The notes: generated from the letters alone by a model not told the origin. A stretch of 64,000 bases of DNA from Paracoccaceae bacterium (GCA_024304985.1 JAMWZC010000001.1:124001-188000); one strand, 5' to 3'. Positions 33,161 through 42,712 are shown, counted from the first letter of the stretch. A program made the numbers and translations.

Positions 33161-35457
33161 ACAGGATGGTCCTGCGATTTGACGACAGCGACCCCGGCAT
33201 GACGCCCGCCCCCCGGCGGCCAGTGACAGGGCCGGGATTTGACATCGGCACAGCCCTGATGACCGTGTGGCGGCACAAGACCATCATGCTGGCGACAACA
33301 GCGGCAGCACTGGCCTTGGGGGTGGTCTACATCACGCTCACGCCGCGGTCCTACCGCGCCGCAATTCAGGTCATGATCGTGGACGAGGTCGCGGGCGCCT
33401 CGGGTGGCTTCACGCGACAATCCACGCTGGGTCAGAACGAAGTCATGCTGGAAAGCGCGCAGAAAGTTCTGGAATCGCAGACATTGGCGCTGGCGGTGGT
33501 GCAGGATCTTGCGCTGCACGACATGGCCGCCTTCACGGCACCCGAGGGTTCGGTGATTGGCGCTGCGGTTCAACGCATGCGGGGTATTGCGGCGACGCTG
33601 CTGCCCGGTGCAGGCGCGGCGGCCGATCCCGTGGACATCGCACCGGATGACGGCCAGCGGCGCATGGCCGCCGCCGACACATTGCGCGAGGCCATCGACG
33701 TGCGGCGCGAGGGGCGAAGTTCGGCCTTTTCGATCCGCTACGAAACAACTGATGCGGCGCTTGCGGCGGTCATCGTCAACGCCTACGGGCGGGCCTTCGT
33801 CTCGGACCAGTTGATCGGAAATGTCGAAGCCTCGGCCCTTGTGCTCGACTGGCTCAGGAACAGACTTCTGATCATTCAGGAAAACTCGACCGACGCCACC
33901 CTGAAGGTCGAGGAATTCCGGGCGCGCAACGGTCTGCTGACCGTCTCGGGCGAAACGCTGACCGTTCAGACGATCTCACAACTGACCACGGATCTTGCCG
34001 CAGCCATCGTCGCACTGGCGCAGGCCCGCTCTCTCAGCAGCATCTATGCCGAGCTGCGAGACATGGACCCGGTCCGCTTTGTCGAATCCGGCGCCGCCGG
34101 GGTTCGCATTCCAGAGGGTGACATTTCCGCAAGCGAGCAGCGTTTGCTGACGCTTCTGCAACGCCGCGAGGCTGTGGAGCGCCAGCACGGCCCCGACCAC
34201 GTCGAGGTCGCGCAACTGCGCGCCGCGATCGCCGCCGAAGGCCTTGCCCTGCAACGCGAGATGCAACGGATGCATGAGTCCTCGTTGAACGCGGTGCGCG
34301 CACTGGACATTCAGGTCGAAATGTTGCGCGCCAGCATTGCCGAGATGTCTGCCGAAAATGTCGAACTGGCCCGGGCGCGGGTCGCCCTGCTGGGGCTGGA
34401 GCGGCAGGCCGAGATCTTTGATGCCCTGAACGAGACCTATCTGTTACGCCTCAAGGATCTGGAACAGACCCAGACGTTTCCGGTCACGAATGTCCGTGTG
34501 CTCTCCGTCGCCGACATCCCCGAAGATCAGGTAGCACCCCGAAAATCCATCGTTTTGGCCCTGATGCTTGTTCTGGGGGCCATGCTGGGCGGGGCCCTGT
34601 CGATCTGGCAATCCAACCGGGACAGGTTCATCCGCACCAAGGCTGACTTGCAGCGGATCAGCGGACGGCCATTCTTCGGATATCTGCCAGCGCTGGCGCG
34701 CAACCGCGCGGACAAGGCGACATCGCCCCAGCCCCGGACAGAAGGGACAGACGGCAACGACGGCCCGCAGCAAGGCTTTGCGCATCAATTCCCGGCCCTT
34801 GCCAGCCCACATTCCGACTTCACCGAGACTTTGCGCAACATCCGCGTTGTCTGCGATGCAGCCTCCACCACGGGGCAAGGCTTCGTGCTGGGCGTGGCAT
34901 CGGTCGGGCCGGGCAAGGGAAAGACGACCCTCGCCGCCAATCTGGCCGCGCTGGTGGCCGCGTCGGGGGCTTCGGTCCTTTTGGTGGATGCGGACGTCCG
35001 GTCGGCCGGGCTCAGCCGGATGATGGGTCAAACGATGGGCCAAGGTCTGCGCGAAGTTCTGGTCGGGCGCGTCGCGTGGCGCGCTACGCTGCGCACAGAG
35101 GCGACGACGGGGATGCAAGTCCTTCCGTCCAGTTTCGCGCCGGACGATCCTCTGGCCCTCGAGATGATCACCGACCCCGGCTTTGCGGGCGTCATCGCCG
35201 AGGCGCGGGGGCAATACGCCCTCACGATCATCGACCTGCCGCCTCTGGACACCGCCCCTGATGCGGATGCCGTTCTTGTCGGTCTCGACGCGGTAGTGAT
35301 CGCGCTGGAATGGGGACGGACAGACAAGGCTCTGTTCCGCTCCATCCTGTCGGCGCATCCGGTTCTGTATGAAAAGTTCATAGGCACGGTGCTGAACAAG
35401 TCCAACCGGACAACGCAGGATCGCGACACCCCTGCCGATCCGCATGAGGGGGTTTAG
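33157..35457 (+). CDS. exoP: Polysaccharide co-polymerase and tyrosine-kinase-like protein (ExoP/Wzc)
   Basis: A 766-residue inner-membrane chain-length regulator. Helix 1 (about 43-63) and helix 2 (about 464-487) enclose a large periplasmic Wzz domain with coiled coil. The cytoplasmic ATPase has Walker A SVGPGKGKTTLA (about 580), Walker A' VLLVDADVR and Walker B LTIIDLPPLD. The usual PGEGK is PGKGK here. The tyrosine-rich C-terminal tail of BY-kinases is missing: the last 60 residues hold a single Tyr. The ATG at 33157 follows GAGAGGAGCG, a strong ribosome site, and overlaps exoA by ATGA. Confidence 0.9.
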   Translation: MNRMVLRFDDSDPGMTPAPRRPVTGPGFDIGTALMTVWRHKTIMLATTAAALALGVVYITLTPRSYRAAIQVMIVDEVAGASGGFTRQSTLGQNEVMLESAQKVLESQTLALAVVQDLALHDMAAFTAPEGSVIGAAVQRMRGIAATLLPGAGAAADPVDIAPDDGQRRMAAADTLREAIDVRREGRSSAFSIRYETTDAALAAVIVNAYGRAFVSDQLIGNVEASALVLDWLRNRLLIIQENSTDATLKVEEFRARNGLLTVSGETLTVQTISQLTTDLAAAIVALAQARSLSSIYAELRDMDPVRFVESGAAGVRIPEGDISASEQRLLTLLQRREAVERQHGPDHVEVAQLRAAIAAEGLALQREMQRMHESSLNAVRALDIQVEMLRASIAEMSAENVELARARVALLGLERQAEIFDALNETYLLRLKDLEQTQTFPVTNVRVLSVADIPEDQVAPRKSIVLALMLVLGAMLGGALSIWQSNRDRFIRTKADLQRISGRPFFGYLPALARNRADKATSPQPRTEGTDGNDGPQQGFAHQFPALASPHSDFTETLRNIRVVCDAASTTGQGFVLGVASVGPGKGKTTLAANLAALVAASGASVLLVDADVRSAGLSRMMGQTMGQGLREVLVGRVAWRATLRTEATTGMQVLPSSFAPDDPLALEMITDPGFAGVIAEARGQYALTIIDLPPLDTAPDADAVLVGLDAVVIALEWGRTDKALFRSILSAHPVLYEKFIGTVLNKSNRTTQDRDTPADPHEGV

Positions 35458-35458
35458 G

Positions 35459-36283
35459 ATGACTGATCCACGATCACGACGCGTTTCGGGCCGGATACCG
35501 TGTATCGCCCGCACAGCCCGGACCGTTGGGGCCGTCCTGCTGCTGATGACGTCAGTCCAGGCACGGGCCGACAGCATCGGCACATCCTTCTTCGACGATC
35601 TGTCAACATTCGACCGCGACCGTTGGTATGTCTCGGACGGGTGGAGCAACGGCGACCATCAGAACTGCCTCTGGTCCGAAAGCGCCGTGGTGCATGAGGC
35701 GGATCACATCGGTCTGCTGTTCCTTCGGCACGACAGCCCGGCCCATGCCTATCTCTGCGGTGAAATCCAGACCCGGCAAAGGTTCAGCCACGGCACCTAT
35801 GAGGCGCGGATCAGAACGAACGAAGGAAGCGGTCTGAATGCCGCGTTCTTTACCTATATCGGACCGACGCATGGCGAACGCCATGACGAGATCGACGTCG
35901 AGATCCTGACCGCCAACCCGCAGGATGTGACGGTGAACACCTATGTGGACGGTGTGCCGATGCATGGGGCCGTCGTGCCCCTGCCCCGGCCCGCGCATGA
36001 AGCCTTTCACATCTATTCCTTCACATGGGAACCCGGACGGCTGCGGTGGTATGTCAACGGTCAGTTGATCCATGACGTGTCGGACACCGCCTTGCCCGAA
36101 CGTCCGCAGAAGATCTACTTCAGCCTGTGGGGATCCGACACGCTGACCGACTGGATGGGGCCCTTTGTCGAACCCGATCAGCCCAAGCGGATGGATATCG
36201 ACTGGATCGCCTTCACCGCCCTGGGCGACCCCTGTCAGTTTCCGGACTCCGTCCTTTGCACGCTGTCGCAGGACGTGGAATGA
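35459..36283 (+). CDS. exoK: GH16 endo-glycanase (ExoK-like)
   Basis: A 274-residue secreted glycoside hydrolase of family 16. After an Arg-rich n-region comes a signal peptide helix (TVGAVLLLMTSVQARA, cleavage about residue 38). The catalytic motif HDEIDVEIL (about residues 142-150) holds both acidic residues, and TFTWEPGRLRWYVNG follows as in lichenase/ExoK enzymes. ExoK cuts nascent succinoglycan into shorter chains. It starts 1 base after the exoP stop and overlaps exoQ by ATGA. Confidence 0.88.
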   Translation: MTDPRSRRVSGRIPCIARTARTVGAVLLLMTSVQARADSIGTSFFDDLSTFDRDRWYVSDGWSNGDHQNCLWSESAVVHEADHIGLLFLRHDSPAHAYLCGEIQTRQRFSHGTYEARIRTNEGSGLNAAFFTYIGPTHGERHDEIDVEILTANPQDVTVNTYVDGVPMHGAVVPLPRPAHEAFHIYSFTWEPGRLRWYVNGQLIHDVSDTALPERPQKIYFSLWGSDTLTDWMGPFVEPDQPKRMDIDWIAFTALGDPCQFPDSVLCTLSQDVE

Positions 36284-37569
36284 GCCCCTTTCGCCAGCAG
36301 CCAGATCAGGCCCGGACCGCAGAAGGGTTCAACATCTGCCCGAACGTGCTGTTGGCGCTGGCGGTCTTCACCGCGTTGGTTTTCCTGTCCTATCTGGGGC
36401 GCGAAGGGGTGCTGATCTTCCTGATCTCGGGACTTTTCCTGATGCTGCGCCGGATCGACCTGACCCTGCGCGAGGTGCAGGACTACTGGTGGCTTTTCCT
36501 GTTGCCCATGTGGTGCACCCTCAGCGCCCTGTGGTCGGCGCATCCTGATCTCTCCCTCAGGCACGGGTTGCAGTTGCTGGTCACCTTCATGATCGCCGTC
36601 ACGCTGGCAAATCGTCTGGCCCCGGTCATCTTCTTGCGCGTTCAGTTCGCCGCCCTTACGATGGCGGGGATTGCCAGTGTGCTGATCGGTGATGTCCGGG
36701 CCGATGGTGTCTGGATCGGGATCTTCGACAGCAAGAACTACTATGCGTTCACCATGGTTGCGCTGCTCCTGTGCTCTTTCGCCTTTCTGGCCGATCGCGG
36801 GCAACCCGTGATCTGGCGTCTTGCCGGGCTGGGCGGCGCGGCTCTTGCCCTGCCGCAGATCGCCTTGGCGCAGTCGGTGGGCGCCATTCTGGCATCCGTC
36901 TTCGTGTTGGTGGCCGCGCTGATCCTGCTGGGCCTGTCCGGCCTGCCACACGCCCGCCGCAGACCGCGCGCCATGCTACTGGGGGGCGCTCTGATGGTCG
37001 TGCTGGGGATCGTGATCCCGTTCCGCGATGCAATCATGAGTGTGATCGTGCAGATGACGGGGAAAGACCCCTCCCTGACGGGCCGGACCGAATTATGGGC
37101 GTCCGCCGTCGCCGAAATCACACGCGCCCCCATCCTGGGCACCGGCTACCGTGCCTTCTGGGTCGAGGGCAACGCTCTGGCCGAGGCGCTTTGGGCGGAT
37201 TTCTACATCCTGTCCAGATCCGGTTTCAATTTCCACAACCTCGTTCTGTCCAACGCGGTCGAGATCGGGATGATCGGTGTCCTGTTGCAGATCCTTCTTC
37301 TGGTGCCGGCTTTTTTTCTGGCCAGCCGCTGGCTTTTGACCGTCGGGCACGCGCCCGCCATGTTCGGCTTCATGGCCATTTCCTTTGTGATGATCCTGTC
37401 CGTCGTGGAAGTGCCGGTTTTCTTCGAATTCCACGCGCTGTCCGTCATGGTGCTGGTGGCGCTTGTCTATGGGCTACGCGCCGTCCGCCGGGCTTCCCCA
37501 CCCAGACAGGTGGACCGGCCTGCCGCGCCCTTGTTCCTGCCCCGCCACAGCCGGGCGGAACGCGGATGA
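36280..37569 (+). CDS. exoQ: Exopolysaccharide polymerase (ExoQ / Wzy-like)
   Basis: A 429-residue membrane protein with about 10-12 helices of the O-antigen ligase/polymerase family. The Wzy_C loop is seen at about 275-320 (DPSLTGRTELWASAVAEI, ILGTGYRAFW), followed by FNFHNLVLSNAVEIGMIG. ExoQ joins repeat units into long chains in the periplasm. The ATG at 36280 overlaps the exoK stop (ATGA). It is the last gene of the exoY-exoQ operon; the next gene is on the other strand. Confidence 0.85.
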   Translation: MSPFRQQPDQARTAEGFNICPNVLLALAVFTALVFLSYLGREGVLIFLISGLFLMLRRIDLTLREVQDYWWLFLLPMWCTLSALWSAHPDLSLRHGLQLLVTFMIAVTLANRLAPVIFLRVQFAALTMAGIASVLIGDVRADGVWIGIFDSKNYYAFTMVALLLCSFAFLADRGQPVIWRLAGLGGAALALPQIALAQSVGAILASVFVLVAALILLGLSGLPHARRRPRAMLLGGALMVVLGIVIPFRDAIMSVIVQMTGKDPSLTGRTELWASAVAEITRAPILGTGYRAFWVEGNALAEALWADFYILSRSGFNFHNLVLSNAVEIGMIGVLLQILLLVPAFFLASRWLLTVGHAPAMFGFMAISFVMILSVVEVPVFFEFHALSVMVLVALVYGLRAVRRASPPRQVDRPAAPLFLPRHSRAERG

Positions 37570-37613
37570 AGGGCAGGTCTGACAGTGAAAACTGCGGCGT
37601 GACGGGCCAGATG

Positions 37614-37844
37614 TCACCGCGTTCCATGCTTGCGCGAGGATGCGGGCCGATCGTCCTCGGATCCCTTGGCGCGGCGCAACCACGCATCGCCGAGTATCAC
37701 ACCCAAATACAGAAGTTGCCCGCTCACCAGAACGGCGCCGCAGATGGCAACGACCGACCAGACGGACCAACCCAGCGCCAATGTCGCCGCCGCAACCGTG
37801 ACAAGCGCACACAACATGCCGCAGATGAACAACACGATCTTCAT
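37614..37844 (-). CDS. Small membrane protein, ExoX-like repressor candidate
   Basis: A 76-residue protein with two hydrophobic helices (MKIVLFICGMLCALVTVAAA and VWSVVAICGAVLVSGQLLYL) and a charged tail (AKGSEDDRPASS). Size, layout and position inside an exo cluster match the ExoX/SyrA type of exopolysaccharide production repressor, which limits ExoY action post-translationally. The sequence match is by pattern only. It is the single gene in the cluster on the - strand, divergent from exoM, so it can be controlled separately. Confidence 0.6.
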   Translation of the reverse strand: MKIVLFICGMLCALVTVAAATLALGWSVWSVVAICGAVLVSGQLLYLGVILGDAWLRRAKGSEDDRPASSRKHGTR

Positions 37845-37956
37845 GGCCGGCTTTCTATTCTTCGAAGGAACGTCAAGGACGTGGTGCCAGCAAACAATGT
37901 CAATTCCAAGGAACCCCCGCACCGTAGCAGCGCGCCGTCACAGTGGCAACGCAACG

Positions 37957-38904
37957 ATGCCTGACACCCTGCTCCAAAGCATAGCGCGGGACAAGGTGAC
38001 CGTCGCCATTGGTGTTTGCACCTTTCGGCGCCCCTCTCTGCGACAGACGCTGGACAGTCTGGCGCAGCAAAGCCTGGCGCGGGATGTGCACTGCTGCGTG
38101 ATCGTGGCAGATAATGACGACACCCCCTCTGCCCTGCCTCTGGTCGAAAACGCAAAGGGCCAGTCCGGGATCGCCTTGCACTATGTCCATGCGCCAGCGC
38201 GCAACATATCCGTCGCCCGTAACGCGCTGCTTGCGAAAGCCCGTCTCCTGGGGGCGGACTACCTGGCCATGATCGACGATGACGAGGTCGCCCCCATGGG
38301 CTGGGCCAGACATCTTCTGAACCACATCACGACATCGGGCGCCGATGCTGTCTTAGGCAAGGTTACGGCGGTCTACAGCGCGGACACGGCACTCTGGATG
38401 CGCAGATCACAGCTTCACGATGCGACCCCTGTCATCCAGAAGGACGGGCGCATCCTCAACGGCTATACCGGCAATGTGATGCTGCGTCTGGACAGCCCCC
38501 ATCTTGTGGGGCGGCACTTCGACATAGCTCTGGGGCGCACCGGGGGCGAGGATGACGCCTTCTTTCACGGCATGGTCAGACAAGGCGGGGTCATCGGGTA
38601 TGCTCCCGACGCCATCACGCATGAGGACGTCCCCAGACAGCGGGAAAGCCTTGGATTCCTTCTGCGCAGAAGTTTTCGCGCCGGACAGACCCATGGCATG
38701 ATCACGCAGCCGGATCGCAACCACAGCGGCACGGCCATCCCGCTGGCCAAGGCCATGGGCAAGGCGACCTTGTTTCTTGGGCTGGGCGCGGTGCATGCGG
38801 TCTGGCCCGCCCGGCGGACGCGCGCCTTGATGCGCATGTCGCTTCAACTTGGCATCTGCGCGCATCTGCTGGGCCGGCACACGCTTGAACTTTACAAATC
38901 CTGA
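37957..38904 (+). CDS. exoM: Glucosyltransferase ExoM
   Basis: A 315-residue family 2 glycosyltransferase. Key blocks are VAIGVCTFRRPSLRQTLDSL, VADNDDTPSA, ARNISVARNALL, YLAMIDDDEVAP (DxD) and GGEDDAFFHGM. The pattern is that of ExoM, which adds the beta-1,4 glucose completing the succinoglycan backbone. The C-terminus has a short amphipathic or membrane helix (LFLGLGAVHAVW). The ATG at 37957 begins MPDTLLQSIA; upstream codons belong to the intergenic region divergent from the ExoX-like gene. Confidence 0.85.
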   Translation: MPDTLLQSIARDKVTVAIGVCTFRRPSLRQTLDSLAQQSLARDVHCCVIVADNDDTPSALPLVENAKGQSGIALHYVHAPARNISVARNALLAKARLLGADYLAMIDDDEVAPMGWARHLLNHITTSGADAVLGKVTAVYSADTALWMRRSQLHDATPVIQKDGRILNGYTGNVMLRLDSPHLVGRHFDIALGRTGGEDDAFFHGMVRQGGVIGYAPDAITHEDVPRQRESLGFLLRRSFRAGQTHGMITQPDRNHSGTAIPLAKAMGKATLFLGLGAVHAVWPARRTRALMRMSLQLGICAHLLGRHTLELYKS

Positions 38905-39021
38905 CGAACCCCTCCGAAAAAGAGCGGCAAAAAACACCCGCGTGCCCTGCCCGACCGGAACGCAAGGGACGGCACGGGCGTTAACAAGACAAACCGTCTT
39001 GCCATATGGAAAGAACCGCAG

Positions 39022-39909
39022 ATGACACAGAAAATTCGCTCAATCGTGATCCCCGCCGCCGGATTGGGAACGCGGCTCCTGCCGGTCACCAAGGTCACAC
39101 CCAAGGAGTTGCTGGCCGTCTATGACCGTCCCGCGCTGCAATTCGCCATGGACGAGGCGATCGCCTTGGGAGTCGAGCGCGTGGTCGTCGTGACGCATCC
39201 CGACAAGGGAAAGATCCGCCAATACCTCACCTCGCACCGCGCCCATGTCCAGCAACTGAACAAGGCGGGCAAACACAATCTGGGCAGCGCCATGGCTGAT
39301 ATCCAGATTCCGGACGACATCGAGATCATCTTCGTCGAGCAGCCTGACCCGCTGGGGCTGGGACATGCCGTGCTCTGCGCCGAGAATGACGTCCTGCCGG
39401 GACCTTTCGGGGTTATCCTGCCCGATGACCTGATCCTGGGCGAACCCTGCCTGCCGGAAATGGCAGCCCAATACGGCACAGGTCACATGATCGCAGCGAT
39501 GGAGGTCAAGCCCGAGGAAACCGGAAGCTATGGCATCTTCCGACTTGCCGGACCCTCGATCGGGCGCAGCGTGTCGGTTCTGGGCATGATCGAGAAACCG
39601 GCTCCGGACAAGGCACCATCGCGACTGGCGGCTGTCGGCCGCTATATTCTGGATCCTGCAATATTTGCGACCCTGCACGGTGTCGAACAAGGCGCTGGCG
39701 GTGAAATCCAACTGACCGACGCAATCACCCATGATGCCGAAACCACGGCGATCACGGCCTTTCGTTTCAGTGGCACGCGCTATGACTGCGGCACGCATGA
39801 CGGCCTTCTGCAGGCAGGTTTGGCGCGTCAGGCGGCGGTCAAGTCTGCTACGGCGCATATTGCGCCGACCAAGGCTGCACCTGCGAAGGCTTTCGTCGCG
39901 CAAGGCTGA
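39022..39909 (+). CDS. galU: UTP-glucose-1-phosphate uridylyltransferase
   Basis: A 295-residue enzyme making UDP-glucose, the donor for the glucosyltransferases above and for the cyclic glucan synthase NdvB. It shows the pyrophosphorylase loop IPAAGLGTRLLPVTKVTPKE, then FVEQPDPLGLGHAV, VILPDDLILGEP, ETGSYGIFRL, and the late GTRYDCGTHDG. In rhizobial exo clusters this gene is exoN. It follows exoM by 117 bases, so it may have its own promoter. Confidence 0.95.
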   Translation: MTQKIRSIVIPAAGLGTRLLPVTKVTPKELLAVYDRPALQFAMDEAIALGVERVVVVTHPDKGKIRQYLTSHRAHVQQLNKAGKHNLGSAMADIQIPDDIEIIFVEQPDPLGLGHAVLCAENDVLPGPFGVILPDDLILGEPCLPEMAAQYGTGHMIAAMEVKPEETGSYGIFRLAGPSIGRSVSVLGMIEKPAPDKAPSRLAAVGRYILDPAIFATLHGVEQGAGGEIQLTDAITHDAETTAITAFRFSGTRYDCGTHDGLLQAGLARQAAVKSATAHIAPTKAAPAKAFVAQG

Positions 39910-39945
39910 CACTCTGCCTCCGATACAGTCCCCGCAATCCGGCAT

Positions 39946-40025
39946 GGGGCCCGCGCCCCGTAAAAGGGTGGGCAATCCCCTCATCAGCCGCTAAGAGCGG
40001 GGTCAGTGCCGAACAACGACCCCGC
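39946..40025 (+). terminator. Double hairpin after galU
   Basis: GGGGC-CCGC-GCCCC (39946-39959) is followed by GCGGGGTC (39997-40004) pairing with GACCCCGC (40018-40025). Neither has a T run, so termination is plausible but not certain. The region separates the exo cluster from the antiporter gene. Confidence 0.4.
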
Positions 40026-40080
40026 ATGATGCGCCTGAACCACAGCGGCTGGTTCCAACGATCCCGGAAATGGAACGTCC

Positions 40081-41370
40081 ATGTCAGAAACCGCACCCTT
40101 CTTCGGCCTATCGCAGATGCACATCCTGATGGCGGCTGTCGGTGCGGCTGTGTTCATCGCCTATCTGCTGCCCCGGATAATCTTCAACCGCACGGCCTTG
40201 TCCTCGGCGGTTCTGATGATACTGGGTCTGGTGATCTTCAACCTGATCCCCGGCATTCCAAAGGTGCCAGATCCCACCGTCTCGCCCGCGATCTGGGAGA
40301 TCATCAGCGAGATCGTGGTCATCGTGGTGCTTTTTGCCACGGGTCTGCGGATCGACGATATCAGCAACTGGAGCCGCTGGCGGCCCACGGTGCGGTTGCT
40401 GGTGATAGCCATGCCCTTGACCGTGGCGGCCATTGCCTTGCTGGGATGGGCACTGGCCGGCTTGACCGTCGCGGGGGCCGTGATGCTGGGGGCGGTTCTA
40501 TCCCCCACGGACCCTGTCCTTGCAGGTGATGTGCAGGTCGGCCCCCCGCTGGAGGGCCGCGAACATCCCGTGCGCTTCACCCTGACAGCCGAGGCCGGGT
40601 TGAACGATGGTCTGGCCTTTCCTTTCGTCTACCTCGGGCTGATCATCGCGGCGCAGGGCACGAACCCGTCGGAATGGCTTGCCGACTGGCTGCTGCGCGA
40701 CGTGCTCTACCGGATCGTCGTCGGGGCCGTGATCGGTGCCCTGATCGGGTGGATTCTGGGGCGCACCCTGTTTTCCCCATGGGGAAGTGCGGCGATCGAG
40801 AAAAGCGGCCCCGGTGTTCTGGCGCTTGGGGCTGTGCTGTTGTGCTACGGCGTCGTCGAACTGGCAGAAGGATACGGGTTCATCGGGGCATTCACCGCCG
40901 GTCTGATGTGCCGCCGCGTGCAGGAAAAGCACCACTTTCACAAGCGACTGCACGCCTTCAGCGAGGCTGTAGAACATGTTCTGACCGCCTTCCTGCTATT
41001 GCTGCTGGGGGGCATCCTGCCGGCACTCTGGCCGGTTCTGGATTGGCGCCACTCGCTGATCGGCTTCGGTCTGCTGCTGGTCATCAGGCCGCTGGTGGGC
41101 TGGTTGTCCCTGCTGGGCAGTGGCATGAGTTCGGGTGACCGGTTGATCGTCGGCTTCTTCGGGGTGCGCGGCATCGGCTCGATCTACTATGTCGGCTATG
41201 CGACCGGGCATATGGAATTCGTGAACGAGGATCAGCTCTGGGCTCTGGTGGCCTACACGATTTTCGCCTCGGCCCTGTTCCATGGGGCCACCAGCTTTCT
41301 TGTGGATCGCTACGCTTCGGACGCGACCAACGCCCCGCACCCCGCGCGTAACCGATCGCAACCGACATGA
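40081..41370 (+). CDS. NhaP-type cation:proton antiporter
   Basis: A 429-residue membrane protein with about 12 helices of the CPA1 family, exchanging Na+ or K+ for H+ at the inner membrane. The transport motifs AVLSPTDPVLAGDVQVG and EAGLNDGLAFPFVYL hold the conserved Asp residues, and GFFGVRGIGSIYYVGYA comes late in the sequence. There is no cytoplasmic regulatory domain. The gene fits the salt/osmotic theme of the downstream region. Confidence 0.9.
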   Translation: MSETAPFFGLSQMHILMAAVGAAVFIAYLLPRIIFNRTALSSAVLMILGLVIFNLIPGIPKVPDPTVSPAIWEIISEIVVIVVLFATGLRIDDISNWSRWRPTVRLLVIAMPLTVAAIALLGWALAGLTVAGAVMLGAVLSPTDPVLAGDVQVGPPLEGREHPVRFTLTAEAGLNDGLAFPFVYLGLIIAAQGTNPSEWLADWLLRDVLYRIVVGAVIGALIGWILGRTLFSPWGSAAIEKSGPGVLALGAVLLCYGVVELAEGYGFIGAFTAGLMCRRVQEKHHFHKRLHAFSEAVEHVLTAFLLLLLGGILPALWPVLDWRHSLIGFGLLLVIRPLVGWLSLLGSGMSSGDRLIVGFFGVRGIGSIYYVGYATGHMEFVNEDQLWALVAYTIFASALFHGATSFLVDRYASDATNAPHPARNRSQPT

Positions 41371-41562
41371 GCACATCCCGGCAAACCGGCCTGCGGCCAA
41401 GACGCATTGCCCCGGCGGATTATGATGCGCGGTTCGGATAAAACCCGTGTATCATCGACACGAACGGCTGGCCTGCCCGTGCCGCAGGCCGTTGGATGAC
41501 CCCGCTGCTCGTTGCAACGCACCCGCATGGATCAGGTCGATCCCGATCATCGGAGGAAAGTC

Positions 41563-42684
41563 ATGGATAGCATGGACAAGACGGCCACAACCAACAGGCT
41601 TCTGACGGCGATCGTCATCCTGATGACGCTGTCCGCCGTCTACTTTGCAAAGGACGTGGTTCTGCCCGTTGTTCTGGGCTTCATGCTGGCACTGACGCTG
41701 GGGCCCGGTGTGCGCTGGCTGTCGCGTCGCGGTATCCCCGCGCCGCTGTCCGCCTTCGTGATGATCTTCGGCTTTGCCGGGATGATCGGTGTCGCCGTCC
41801 TGCTGTTGGGAGGATCGGTCGCCAGCTGGTTCGACGAGATCCCACGCATCTCCTTTGAACTGCGCGACAAACTGCGCGGGATCACCGCGTCCGTGGCTGC
41901 GGTGCAGGACGCCTCGAAACAGGTTGAGGATCTGGCCAAGGGCGGTGAGGAAGCCGCCTCAACCGTCGTGTTGCAGCAACCCGGCCTCCTGACCACGGCC
42001 GTCAGCAATCTGGCCAGTTTCGTCACCTCCCTCGCCGCGGGTCTGGTGCTGGCCTTGTTCCTGCTGTCGGCAGGCAATCTGTTCTACGTCAAGATCGTGG
42101 AATCCTTTCCCCGCTTCGGCGACAAGAAGCGTGCCCTCACGGTCATCTACGAGATCGAAAGACGGATGTCGCATTACATCGTGGCAATCACCGTGATCAA
42201 CGCAGTGCTGGGGCTTGCCATCGCCGCGGCCATGTATCTGCTGGATATGCCCTACCCCTTCGTCTGGGGCCTCGCGGCCTTCTGCCTCAACTATCTGCCG
42301 TTTCTGGGGGGTGTCATCGGCACGATCGGGGTGGGCGCCTTTGCCATCGTCCATTTCGACAGCCTCTACTATGCCATGCTGGCCCCCATCGCCTATCAGG
42401 CGCTGACCGCGATCGAGGGGCAGGTTTTGACGCCGATGCTGCTGGGGGCGCGCCTGCAACTGAATACGGTTGCCGTATTCCTGACGGTCATCTTCTGGGC
42501 CTGGCTCTGGGGCATTCCCGGCGCATTGATGGCAGTGCCGATCCTCGTGCTGATCAAGGTGATCTGCGATCACGTGCCCGCGCTGGCAACTTTCGGCAAC
42601 TTCCTCAGCGGGCGCGCCATCGAAGCCATCTCTGTCGAGCCCGCGACCGATGCGGCCTCACCGCCGCCGTCACCCGCGCCGTGA
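41563..42684 (+). CDS. AI-2E family transporter
   Basis: A 373-residue membrane protein with about 7-8 helices of the AI-2E (PerM/YdiK) family. Characteristic parts are the start TAIVILMTLSAVYFAKDVVL, a central helical domain (about 85-150), then FVWGLAAFCLNYLPFLGGVIG and GQVLTPMLLGARLQLN. Members export small molecules or act as Na+/H+ antiporters; the substrate is uncertain. CGGAGGAA lies 5 bases before the ATG at 41563, which fixes the start. Confidence 0.88.
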   Translation: MDSMDKTATTNRLLTAIVILMTLSAVYFAKDVVLPVVLGFMLALTLGPGVRWLSRRGIPAPLSAFVMIFGFAGMIGVAVLLLGGSVASWFDEIPRISFELRDKLRGITASVAAVQDASKQVEDLAKGGEEAASTVVLQQPGLLTTAVSNLASFVTSLAAGLVLALFLLSAGNLFYVKIVESFPRFGDKKRALTVIYEIERRMSHYIVAITVINAVLGLAIAAAMYLLDMPYPFVWGLAAFCLNYLPFLGGVIGTIGVGAFAIVHFDSLYYAMLAPIAYQALTAIEGQVLTPMLLGARLQLNTVAVFLTVIFWAWLWGIPGALMAVPILVLIKVICDHVPALATFGNFLSGRAIEAISVEPATDAASPPPSPAP

Positions 42685-42712
42685 CGGCCCGCCCTGCCCA
42701 TCAAACCCCGCG

